In this document: positions 52,791 to 61,094 of the stretch, in pieces
Numbering within the stretch: the first letter of the stretch is position 1
Layout: each line of letters opens with the position of its first letter
NCBI RefSeq assembly: GCF_033441515.1
Contig: NZ_JAWQJT010000003.1
Coordinates: 1-64,000 of the forward strand
Direction of reading: 5' to 3'
Origin: Amycolatopsis solani
GTDB lineage: Bacteria; Actinomycetota; Actinomycetes; Mycobacteriales; Pseudonocardiaceae
Length of the DNA stretch: 64,000 nt
The notes under the pieces: model-generated
What the model saw: the letters and a program-made list of their open reading frames with translations, nothing else
The model's database searches: none
What the model was told of the DNA's origin: nothing
Made by a program: the position numbers and the translations under genes

Positions 52791-53773
52791 CCGCGACCGT
52801 CGCCGAGCCGACCCACCGCATCCGCGTCGACCACCCCAGCGCCGCGTACGCCGCCGCCCGCGTCGCCCGCGAAGCCGCGCACGCGACCGGGCTCCCGGAC
52901 GTGCTGGCCGAACGCGCCGCGGTGGTGGCCGCCGAGCTCGCGGGCAACATCGACAAGCACACCGCCGGCGGCTCGGTCTTCGTGCAGCGCTCGCTCATCG
53001 GGCGTGGCATCGACGTGCTGGCCGCCGACGACGGTCCGGGCATGGCCGACCTCGACCATTGGCTGCTGGACGGCAACACGACCACCGCCACGCTCGGCAC
53101 CGGCCTCGGCGCGGTGCACCGCATGGCGACCGAGTTCCGGATCAGGTCCTCGCCCGCGACCGGGACGCTCGCCGCCGCCCGCCTGCTCGTGCCGCCCCCG
53201 TACGGTGGCGCGATCGGGCACTTCCGCCTGGCGCGCGAGGGCGAGCAGCACTGCGGTGACGCCGTCGCGCTGGCCGACGTCACCGGCGGCCGGACCGCCG
53301 TCGTCGCCGACGGGCTCGGCCACGGGCCGGACGCCGCCGAAGCCGCCGATGCCGCGGTGCGCGTGTTCCTCGAGAACCCGGACCGCCCGCTGCCCCACCA
53401 GCTCACGAACATGCACCGCGCCCTCCGCACGACCCGCGGCGCCGCCGTCGCGCTGATCCGGATCACGCCGCGGCGGCTCGAGTTCTGCGGCGTCGGCAAC
53501 GTCAGCGGCGCGAGCGTCGGCGCGGGCCCGTCCCGGCTGCTGCTCAGCACCCCCGGCATCGTCGGGTTCACCCTGCCGTCGGCCCCGGTCCGGCACGTGG
53601 AGCTGGCCGAGGGCGACGTGGTGGTCCTGCACACCGACGGCGTCGGCACCGGGTGGCGCGTGCCCGGCCGGGTCCCGGACCTGCTGCTGCTCGCCACCGA
53701 GCTCGCCCACCGGCACCGCAACCCGCGCGACGACGCGGCCGTGCTCGCCCTGCGCGTGGAGCGGGCCGCCTGA
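52787..53773 (+). CDS. ATPase-phosphatase fusion protein (RsbX-like PP2C with HATPase domain)
   Basis: 328 residues. Residues 1-130 are a GHKL-like ATPase domain (VVAAELAGNIDKHTAGG, ADDGPGMADLD, LGTGLGAVHRMA). Residues 140-328 are a PP2C/RsbX phosphatase with HCGDAVALAD, AVVADGLGHGPDAAEAADA (metal Asp) and NPRDDAAVLAL. RsbX dephosphorylates RsbR and RsbS and resets the stressosome; here that function appears joined to an extra RsbT-like ATPase module. The start overlaps rsbT (GTGA), and the end overlaps the next gene (TGATG). Confidence 0.88.
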   Translation: MTATVAEPTHRIRVDHPSAAYAAARVAREAAHATGLPDVLAERAAVVAAELAGNIDKHTAGGSVFVQRSLIGRGIDVLAADDGPGMADLDHWLLDGNTTTATLGTGLGAVHRMATEFRIRSSPATGTLAAARLLVPPPYGGAIGHFRLAREGEQHCGDAVALADVTGGRTAVVADGLGHGPDAAEAADAAVRVFLENPDRPLPHQLTNMHRALRTTRGAAVALIRITPRRLEFCGVGNVSGASVGAGPSRLLLSTPGIVGFTLPSAPVRHVELAEGDVVVLHTDGVGTGWRVPGRVPDLLLLATELAHRHRNPRDDAAVLALRVERAA

Positions 53774-54963
53774 TGCGCCCGGACCTGGCCCGCATCCGGC
53801 AGCGGCTGCGCACCGCCTGCGGCGAAGCCGGCGTCGACCCCGGCGACCGCGCGCGGCTGGTGCTCGCGGTGACCCTGCTCGCCGAACCGGCCCTCACCGC
53901 GGGTGAAACCGTCGACGTGGCCACGGCGGCCTCGGACCGGCGGCTCGCCGTGACCGCGCGGCTCGACCACCCGGTGAGCCAGAGCAGCCGCAACGCCTTG
54001 CCGCTGCTGCCCGAGCGGGGCGACGACGAGACCCTCACCTGGCACCTCGCCGGCGGCGGCCCCGCACTCCCCGCCGAACCCGACGACGGCCGGGCGACGC
54101 GCGAGGAGATGCTCGCGCTGATCGCCCGCGCCGACGCGCTCACGCACGAGCAGCGGCAGCTCAAGCACGAGCTGGCGGAGACCAACAGCGGCGTGCTCGC
54201 GATGTACGTCGACCTCGAGCAGCGGGACGAGCAGCTGCGCCGGGCGCACGCGGTCATCTTCCGCGAGCTGGAGGACGCACTGCGTCCCCGCGCGCCGGTC
54301 GTGGCAGGCCTGGAGCTGGGCGTCCACTACTCCCCGACCGACCAGGATTCCCCGACCGGCGGCGACCTCTACGACTGGTTCGTCCTGCCCGACGGCCAGG
54401 TCCACGTGACACTGGTCGACGCGGTCGGCCACGGCGTCACCTCGACCCGGCACGCCCTCACCGTCACCCACGCGATCCGCACCCTGGCGCTGGAAGGGCA
54501 CCCGTTCCCGGACCTGATCAAGCGCGCGTCCCTCGCACTGGCCTCGATCGAGCCCGACCTGATGGCCACGGTCCTCCTCGCCCGCACCGACCCGTCAACC
54601 GGCCACACCCGCCTGGCCAGCGGCGGCCACCCGGAACCGGTGCTGGTCAAGGCGTCCGGCCCCGCCCGCCTCCTCCCCGCACCGGTGGTGGGCCGCGGCG
54701 TCGGCTTCCCCGACCCGGGCAGCGGGCAGCTGGTCGAGCTGGACCTGGCCCCGGGCGACACGCTGCTGCTCTACACCGACGGCTTGGTCGAAAGCCGCAA
54801 GGACATCGACGAAGGCCAGGCCAGGTTGCTGGTGCTGGCGGAATCCCACCGCGCCCATCCGGCCGCGACCCTGCCGCGCGAGCTGGTGACCCGCATGCAC
54901 GACGTCGTCCTGCACGCCGACGACACGGTGGTCCTCGCCCTCCGCAGGCCGACTGCTCCCTAG
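53773..54963 (+). CDS. SpoIIE-type phosphatase (RsbU-like), end of stressosome operon
   Basis: 396 residues. The N-terminal region (about 1-110) resembles a degenerate GHKL domain, a coiled coil follows (LTHEQRQLKHELAETNSGV), then a PP2C domain with PTGGDLYDWF, LVDAVGHGVTSTRHAL, LASGGHPEPVL, LLYTDGLVESR and ADDTVVLAL, all metal-binding acids present. It should dephosphorylate a STAS antagonist and so free a sigma factor. The ATG overlaps the previous stop as TGATG. No sigma or RsbV/RsbW gene is in the operon. Confidence 0.9.
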   Translation: MRPDLARIRQRLRTACGEAGVDPGDRARLVLAVTLLAEPALTAGETVDVATAASDRRLAVTARLDHPVSQSSRNALPLLPERGDDETLTWHLAGGGPALPAEPDDGRATREEMLALIARADALTHEQRQLKHELAETNSGVLAMYVDLEQRDEQLRRAHAVIFRELEDALRPRAPVVAGLELGVHYSPTDQDSPTGGDLYDWFVLPDGQVHVTLVDAVGHGVTSTRHALTVTHAIRTLALEGHPFPDLIKRASLALASIEPDLMATVLLARTDPSTGHTRLASGGHPEPVLVKASGPARLLPAPVVGRGVGFPDPGSGQLVELDLAPGDTLLLYTDGLVESRKDIDEGQARLLVLAESHRAHPAATLPRELVTRMHDVVLHADDTVVLALRRPTAP

Positions 54964-55000
54964 ACGGCCGGGGCCGCTCCCCTGGCACCGCGTGGGCTTC

Positions 55001-55031
55001 TCGCGCGGAATCCCGGCCCGCCACCGCGCGA
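55001..55031. terminator. Possible weak hairpin between convergent genes
   Basis: TCGCGCGG and CCGCGCGA form 8-base arms with a 15-base loop between the convergent phosphatase and GntR genes. Weak candidate for a shared terminator; the loop is long and there is no T tract. Confidence 0.3.
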
Positions 55032-55058
55032 ACCCCACCGTCGCCGCGCTCTCCCTCG

Positions 55059-55835
55059 CTACTGCGGCCCGTTCGTCAACGACAAGTTGAACGTGTATCG
55101 CGACGCCCGGTAGACGTGCCAGCCGTACTCGACCACCCGGCCGGTGTCGTCGTAGGTCGTCCGCTGCATCGTGAGCAGCGCCGCCCCCGGTTCCTCGTGC
55201 AGCAGCTCCGCGTCCTCACCGGTCGCGAGCCGGGCACCGATGTTCTGCTCGGCCGCGTGCAGGCGGACCCCCGCCGCGCGCAGCAGCTGGTACAGGCCGC
55301 GTTCGCGCAGCTCGTCGTCGGTCGGGTCGAGGACGTCGGCGGGCAGGTAGTTGTTCATCAGCGCCAGCGGTTCGCCGTCGGCGGACCGGATCCGCGTCAG
55401 GCGGCGCACGTGCGCCAAGCCGGGCGCCTCCAGCAGCTCGGCCACCTTCGCGTCGGCGTCCTCGACCCGGTTGGCCAGCACCGCCGACTCCGGCTTGCCG
55501 CCCAGTCCGGCGAGGTCGTCGAACAGGCTGCTCAGCCGCAGCGGCCGGGCGACCTTCGTGCGGACGACCTGCGTGCCGACCCCGCGCCGCCGCACCAGCA
55601 GCCCCTGGTTGACCAGCGTCTGGATCGCCTGGCGGACGGTCGGGCGCGAGAGCCGCAGGTTCGCGGCCAGGTCGACTTCGTTGCCCAGCCGGGACCCCGC
55701 CGGAAGCCTGCCGTCCTCGATCGCGGCGTGCAGCTGCCGCGAGACCTGGAAGTACAGCGGCTCGGGGCTGCCCGGGTCCAGGACGATCTCCCGCCCGGGA
55801 TCCCAGGAGCCGAAGGTGACGTCCGGCTTGCTCAT
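55059..55835 (-). CDS. GntR/HutC family regulator of inositol genes
   Basis: 258 residues. The N-terminal winged helix is at about 25-95 (EPLYFQVSRQLHAAIEDGRL, SRLGNEVDLAANLRLSRPTV, RQAIQTLVNQGLLVRRRGVG). The C-terminal UTRA ligand domain covers about 110-250 (VRRLTRIRSADGEPLALMNN, GWHVYRASRYTFNL). It is divergent from the iol-type genes and probably represses them until an inositol intermediate binds. The ATG at 55835 faces an operator-like repeat at 55879-55898. Confidence 0.88.
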   Translation of the reverse strand: MSKPDVTFGSWDPGREIVLDPGSPEPLYFQVSRQLHAAIEDGRLPAGSRLGNEVDLAANLRLSRPTVRQAIQTLVNQGLLVRRRGVGTQVVRTKVARPLRLSSLFDDLAGLGGKPESAVLANRVEDADAKVAELLEAPGLAHVRRLTRIRSADGEPLALMNNYLPADVLDPTDDELRERGLYQLLRAAGVRLHAAEQNIGARLATGEDAELLHEEPGAALLTMQRTTYDDTGRVVEYGWHVYRASRYTFNLSLTNGPQ

Positions 55836-55878
55836 CCCCGGATGCTACCGCCCCGGCGTCCCCTGTAGGGATGACGTG

Positions 55879-55898
55879 TTGTCCATATGTCTTGACAA
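55879..55898. promoter_or_regulatory. Operator and promoter region of the iol remnant operon
   Basis: TTGTC (55879-55883) and GACAA (55894-55898) are inverted repeats with a 10-base spacer. The right arm is part of TTGACA (55892-55897), a good -35 box for the plus-strand genes, although the -10 is weak. A GntR protein binding here would block RNA polymerase. Confidence 0.45.
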
Positions 55899-55951
55899 AG
55901 TCCGAGAGTGCTGCAATCGTCGATCTCGGGACGACTCAGGGGAGGGCATCG

Positions 55952-56107
55952 ATGACCACGTGGTTCGACCTCGTGACGATGGGCCGGATCGGGGTCGACG
56001 TCCACCCCCGGCAAACCGGCGTGGGGCTGGAAGACGTCACCTCGTTCGGCAAGGACGCGATGCCCACTGAAGACCAGGTAGTGCGGAAGCCGGGAGCCCA
56101 CCGATGA
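55952..56107 (+). pseudogene. iolC: Remnant of iolC (5-dehydro-2-deoxygluconokinase) with a large internal deletion
   Basis: Only 51 residues remain. The N-terminus FDLVTMGRIGVDVHPRQTGV then GLEDVTSFGK is the diagnostic start of IolC-type PfkB kinases, which normally continue with a GGSATN substrate loop and about 270 more residues. Here the frame jumps to DAMPTEDQVVRKPGAHR, which resembles the C-terminal end of the same family (CADAMPT-like). So roughly 85% of the gene, including the ATP and substrate sites, is missing in frame. The ATG follows GGGGAGGG, and the stop overlaps the aldolase start as ATGA, so expression and coupling signals remain. It cannot be a kinase. Confidence 0.8.
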
Positions 56108-56973
56108 GCGACCTGCAGCGGCGGATCGTCGCCCAACGCGTGCACCACCCGGAAGCGATCGCCGAAGCGGCCGCGAACCGGGTGCGGGCCGAGTCGCCGT
56201 TCAACGACAAGGGCCGCACGATGATCATCGCCGCGGACCACCCCGCCCGCGGCGCCAACGCGGTGGGCGGCAACCCGACGGCGATGGCCGACCGCGGCGA
56301 GCTCCTCGAGCGGCTGTGCCTGGCGCTGGAGCGCCCCGGCGTCACCGGCGTGCTGGCCACCGCCGACGTCATCGACGACCTGCTCCTGCTCGGCGTGCTC
56401 GACGGCAAGACGGTGCTCGGCTCGATGAACCGCACCGGCCTGGCCGGGTCGAGCTTCGAGATCGACGACCGCTTCGCCTGCTACGACGCCGAAACGATCG
56501 AGCGGATGCGCTTCGACGGCGGCAAGACCCTGACCCGGATCTGCCTCGACGACCCGGCCACGCCGAGCGTCCTGGAGAACACCGCGCGGGCGGTCAACGA
56601 CCTGGCCGACCGCAAGCTGATCGCGATGGTCGAGCCGTTCCTGTCGGTCTGGTCCGGCGGGCGCGTCAAGAACGACCTCTCCCCCGACGCCGTGATCAAG
56701 TCGATCACGATCGCCGCCGGCCTCGGCCGCTCGTCGGCCTACACCTGGCTCAAGCTGCCGGTGGTGGACGAGATGGAGCGCGTGCTGGCGTCCTCGACGC
56801 TGCCCGCCGTCCTGCTCGGCGGCGAAGTCAAGGACGCCGACGCGGCCTTTGCGGCGTGGCAGCGCGCACTCGCGCTACCGACCGTCCAGGGCCTGGTCGT
56901 CGGGCGGTCGCTGCTCTACCCGCACGACGGCGACGTCGCCAAAGCCGTCGACACCGCAGTGGGGCTGCTGTGA
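56104..56973 (+). CDS. Inositol-cluster aldolase (Cgl0158/deoxyribose-phosphate aldolase-like)
   Basis: 289 residues of the class I aldolase-type barrel found in actinobacterial inositol clusters: MIIAADHPARGANAVGGNP, GVLATADVIDDLLLLG, AMVEPFLS, SSAYTWLKLPVVDEMERV (likely Schiff-base Lys) and VQGLVVGRSLLYP. It would split the phosphorylated intermediate made by IolC into a three-carbon semialdehyde and dihydroxyacetone phosphate. The start overlaps the iolC remnant by ATGA. The gene itself looks intact. Confidence 0.85.
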   Translation: MSDLQRRIVAQRVHHPEAIAEAAANRVRAESPFNDKGRTMIIAADHPARGANAVGGNPTAMADRGELLERLCLALERPGVTGVLATADVIDDLLLLGVLDGKTVLGSMNRTGLAGSSFEIDDRFACYDAETIERMRFDGGKTLTRICLDDPATPSVLENTARAVNDLADRKLIAMVEPFLSVWSGGRVKNDLSPDAVIKSITIAAGLGRSSAYTWLKLPVVDEMERVLASSTLPAVLLGGEVKDADAAFAAWQRALALPTVQGLVVGRSLLYPHDGDVAKAVDTAVGLL

Positions 56974-57001
56974 ACCCAGCGCCATTACCCGTAGGAGCGT
57001 C

Positions 57002-58486
<1,485 letters not shown>

Positions 58487-58524
58487 CCGGAACACCTATC
58501 TCCGGTTTCCGGTACGGTGGCTCC

Positions 58525-58884
58525 ATGGGATACCGAGGCCCGCTCCCGAAGAACGCCGTGGCTCGCGTCAACACCTGCGTGGGCTCACTGCGGACGTCCC
58601 CGCGCTGGGGACGCCTGGTCCGCCGCCACCTGACCCAGGTCACCTACACCGGCCGCCGGTCAGGCCGCACCTTCACGACCCCGGTCGGCTACCGCCGCAA
58701 AGGCGATGTCGTGACGATCGGCGTCCGGCTGCCGGACGCGAAGTCGTGGTGGCGCAACTTCACCGGCGACGGCGCCCCGCTGTCCCTGGAACTGGACGAC
58801 ACCGACCGCACCGGGCACGCCACCGCCCACCGCGACGAGAAAGGCCGCGTCACCGTGACTGTCCACCTGGACAACCCCGCCTAG
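58525..58884 (+). CDS. Deazaflavin (F420)-dependent nitroreductase family protein
   Basis: 119 residues of the DDN/FDOR-A-like split-barrel family: NTCVGSLRTSPRWGRLVRR, VTYTGRRSGRTFTTPVGYRR (cofactor-binding region, about 38-57), VTIGVRLPDAKSWWRNFTG and the C-terminal strands. Members use F420 or fatty acids/quinones; the substrate is unknown. The ATG at 58525 has only a weak GGTGG site. Convergent with a TetR gene, with a small GGGCAC-GCC-GTGCCC hairpin at 58886-58900 between them. Confidence 0.83.
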   Translation: MGYRGPLPKNAVARVNTCVGSLRTSPRWGRLVRRHLTQVTYTGRRSGRTFTTPVGYRRKGDVVTIGVRLPDAKSWWRNFTGDGAPLSLELDDTDRTGHATAHRDEKGRVTVTVHLDNPA

Positions 58885-58921
58885 CGGGCACGCCGTGCCC
58901 CAGCAACCCGGCCGAAGGCGC

Positions 58922-59488
58922 TTAGCTGGCCATCCCGTGCCAGAGCAGCTCGGCGAGGCTCGCCGCCTCGCCGCGCCAGTCGCCACCCGGATCGAGGAGC
59001 AGCAAGCCGGCCAGGCCGCGCAGCACCACCACCGGGTTCAGGCCGGGCCGCACGGTCCCCGCCGCCGCGTTCGCTTCGAGCAGCGCCGCCATCGCGCCGA
59101 TCATGGCCTCGTAGGCGCTGGCCGGCAGCTCGCCGCGCGACGCCGTCGCGCGGCGCAGGGCGTCGGCCAGGCCCTTCTTCGTCATCATGTAGTGCGCCAG
59201 GTGGTCGGTGACCCACACCTGGAAGGCCTCGTCCGGCGCGTGCTTCTCCAGCAGCACCGGCACGATGTCCACGATGTGCCGCACTTCGCGCTGGTAGACG
59301 GCCAGGATCAGCGCCTCCGGCGTCGGGAAGTGCCGGTACACCGTGCCGACGCCGACCTCGGCCTGCTTCGCGATCGCGTTGAACGAGACCTCGCCCGTCC
59401 GGGCCAGCGACTCCCCCGCGGCGACGAGGATGCGCTCGTGGTTGCGCCGGGTGTCCGCGCGCCGGGGGCTGACCGAGCCCGTCGTCAT
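58922..59488 (-). CDS. TetR regulator divergent from the aldehyde oxidoreductase operon
   Basis: 188 residues. The HTH is at about 14-60 (NHERILVAAGESLARTGEV, VGVGTVYRHFPTPEALI). The C-terminal domain is typical TetR. The ATG at 59488 follows GGGAGGGACG. The 204-base shared region contains two 18-base palindromes with AGCGGAT/ATCCGCT arms, strongly suggesting that this TetR represses the three-gene operon and itself. Confidence 0.92.
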   Translation of the reverse strand: MTTGSVSPRRADTRRNHERILVAAGESLARTGEVSFNAIAKQAEVGVGTVYRHFPTPEALILAVYQREVRHIVDIVPVLLEKHAPDEAFQVWVTDHLAHYMMTKKGLADALRRATASRGELPASAYEAMIGAMAALLEANAAAGTVRPGLNPVVVLRGLAGLLLLDPGGDWRGEAASLAELLWHGMAS

Positions 59489-59575
59489 CGTCCCTCCCGT
59501 TCCTCGTTGCCATCCGATGTCCGCCCGAATCTAACCCAGACCTGGAGCAACTCCAGCGTGATCCGTTCGTTGCGA

Positions 59576-59593
59576 AGCGGATTGTAATCCGCT
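59576..59593. promoter_or_regulatory. TetR operator 1 of the aldehyde oxidoreductase operon
   Basis: AGCGGATTGTAATCCGCT is an 18-base palindrome with perfect 8-base arms. It lies between the divergent TetR and oxidoreductase genes. Confidence 0.75.
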
Positions 59594-59611
59594 AGCCTCG
59601 CGAACGGGTGA

Positions 59612-59629
59612 AGCGGATGACTATCCGCT
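59612..59629. promoter_or_regulatory. TetR operator 2 of the aldehyde oxidoreductase operon
   Basis: AGCGGAT-GACT-ATCCGCT repeats the arms of operator 1. The centres are 36 bases apart, so both sites may be bound together. Confidence 0.75.
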
Positions 59630-59692
59630 CCCCTTGATCGCCGCCACCACCACCGCCTGGAACCGCTCCGGGCGAGCTGCGGAAAGAGACCA

Positions 59693-60145
59693 GTGGACAT
59701 CTCACTCGAAGTCAACGGCAGTACCGAACACGTGAACGTCGAACCCGGCGTGACGCTCCTGGACGCGCTGCGCGAGCGCCTCGCCGTCACCGGCCCCAAG
59801 AAGGGCTGCGACCGCGGCCAGTGCGGCGCCTGCACGGTGCACGTCGGCGGGCGGCCCGTGCTGTCCTGCCTGACCCTCGCCGCCACCGTCCGGGAGCCGG
59901 TCACCACCGTCGAAGGACTGTCCACAGAGGACGAGCTGCACCCGGTGCAGCAGGCGTTCGTGGACCAGGACGCGCTGCAGTGCGGGTTCTGCACCGCCGG
60001 GCAGATCATGTCGGCGGTCGCCGCCGTCGACCAGGGCGTCGAGGACGTGCGCGAGTTCATGTCCGGCAACCTCTGCCGGTGCGCCGCCTACCCGAACATC
60101 GTCAAGGCCGTCGAGCAGGCGAGGAGCGCCGATGCGTCCCTTTGA
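59693..60145 (+). CDS. Molybdenum aldehyde oxidoreductase, iron-sulfur subunit (PaoA/YagT-like)
   Basis: 150 residues. Plant-type [2Fe-2S] site at the N-terminus (KKGCDRGQCGACTVHVGG, then LSCLTLA) and the second [2Fe-2S] domain (CGFCTAGQIM, NLCRCAAYPNI). It passes electrons from the molybdenum subunit to FAD. No Tat leader is present, unlike E. coli PaoA, so the complex may be cytoplasmic. The GTG at 59693 has a GGAAAGAG site. It overlaps the next gene by 14 bases. Confidence 0.93.
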   Translation: MDISLEVNGSTEHVNVEPGVTLLDALRERLAVTGPKKGCDRGQCGACTVHVGGRPVLSCLTLAATVREPVTTVEGLSTEDELHPVQQAFVDQDALQCGFCTAGQIMSAVAAVDQGVEDVREFMSGNLCRCAAYPNIVKAVEQARSADASL

Positions 60146-61094
60146 GCTGACCGCGCCCACCACCGTCGAAGCGGCGCTCGCGACCCCCGGCACCTTCCTC
60201 GCCGGCGGGACGACGCTGGTCGACCTCATGAAGCTCGACGTCCTCACGCCCGAGCACGTCCTCGACATCAACCAGGTCCCGCTGCACGGCATCGACACCA
60301 GCGACGGCCTGCGGTTCGGCGCGCTGGAGCGGATGAGCGCCATCGCCGCGCACCCGCAGGTGTACCCGGCGATCTCGCGGGCCCTGCTGCTCAGCGCGTC
60401 GCAGCAGCTGCGGAACATGGCCAGCATCGGCGGGAACCTGCTGCAGCGCACGCGCTGCTCGTACTTCCGCGACGTCGCTTCGCCGTGCAACAAGCGCGTG
60501 CCCGGCAGCGGCTGCCCCGCGCTCACGGGCGCGAACCGGATGCACGCGATCCTCGGCGCCAGCGACTCCTGCGCGGCGACGCACGCCAGCGACGTCGCGG
60601 TCGCCCTGGTCGCACTCGACGCCCGCGTCAAGCTGGCCGACGCCGACGGCACCCGCGAAGTCGCCCTGCGCGACTTCTACCAGCTGCCCGGCGACACCCC
60701 GGCGCTGGAGAACGACCTGCGGCCGGGCGAACTGATCACCGAGGTCGTCGTGCCGCGGCTGGACTGGGCGGCGAACTCCACCTACGTCAAGGTGCGCGAC
60801 AGGCAGTCCTACGAGTTCGCGCTGTGCTCGGCTGCCGTCGCGCTGGACGTCCGGGACGGCGTCGTCGCCGACGCGCGCGTCGCGGTCGGCGGCGTGGGGA
60901 CCGTGCCGTGGCACCTGCCGTCGGTCGAAGCGGCCCTGCGCGGCGGCCCGGCGACCGAGGCCGCCTTCGAAGCGGCCGCCGCCGTGGCGGCCGAGGGCGC
61001 CGAACCGTTGTCCCACAACGGGTACAAGGTGCCGCTGCTCAAGCGGACCATCGTCCGCGCGCTGCTCGAACTGACCGAGGGGAGCTCCCGATGA
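60132..61094 (+). CDS. Molybdenum aldehyde oxidoreductase, FAD subunit (PaoB/YagS-like)
   Basis: 320 residues. FAD-binding: FLAGGTTLVDLMKLDV, SASQQLRNMASIGGNLLQRTRCSYFRD in two parts, and HASDVAVALVALDA. The segment with RCSYFRD, SPCNKRVPGSGCPAL and GASDSC carries the extra Cys set that binds a [4Fe-4S] cluster in the PaoB/YagS type. It relays electrons to an acceptor. The stop overlaps the next ATG as ATGA. Confidence 0.93.
   Translation: MRPFELTAPTTVEAALATPGTFLAGGTTLVDLMKLDVLTPEHVLDINQVPLHGIDTSDGLRFGALERMSAIAAHPQVYPAISRALLLSASQQLRNMASIGGNLLQRTRCSYFRDVASPCNKRVPGSGCPALTGANRMHAILGASDSCAATHASDVAVALVALDARVKLADADGTREVALRDFYQLPGDTPALENDLRPGELITEVVVPRLDWAANSTYVKVRDRQSYEFALCSAAVALDVRDGVVADARVAVGGVGTVPWHLPSVEAALRGGPATEAAFEAAAAVAAEGAEPLSHNGYKVPLLKRTIVRALLELTEGSSR

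Noticed and set aside
55871..55951. Upstream start for the iolC remnant
   Set aside because: The frame is open to 55871 but overlaps the operator/promoter segment, and the extra residues do not resemble IolC; the ATG at 55952 has GGGGAGGG and begins the family sequence.
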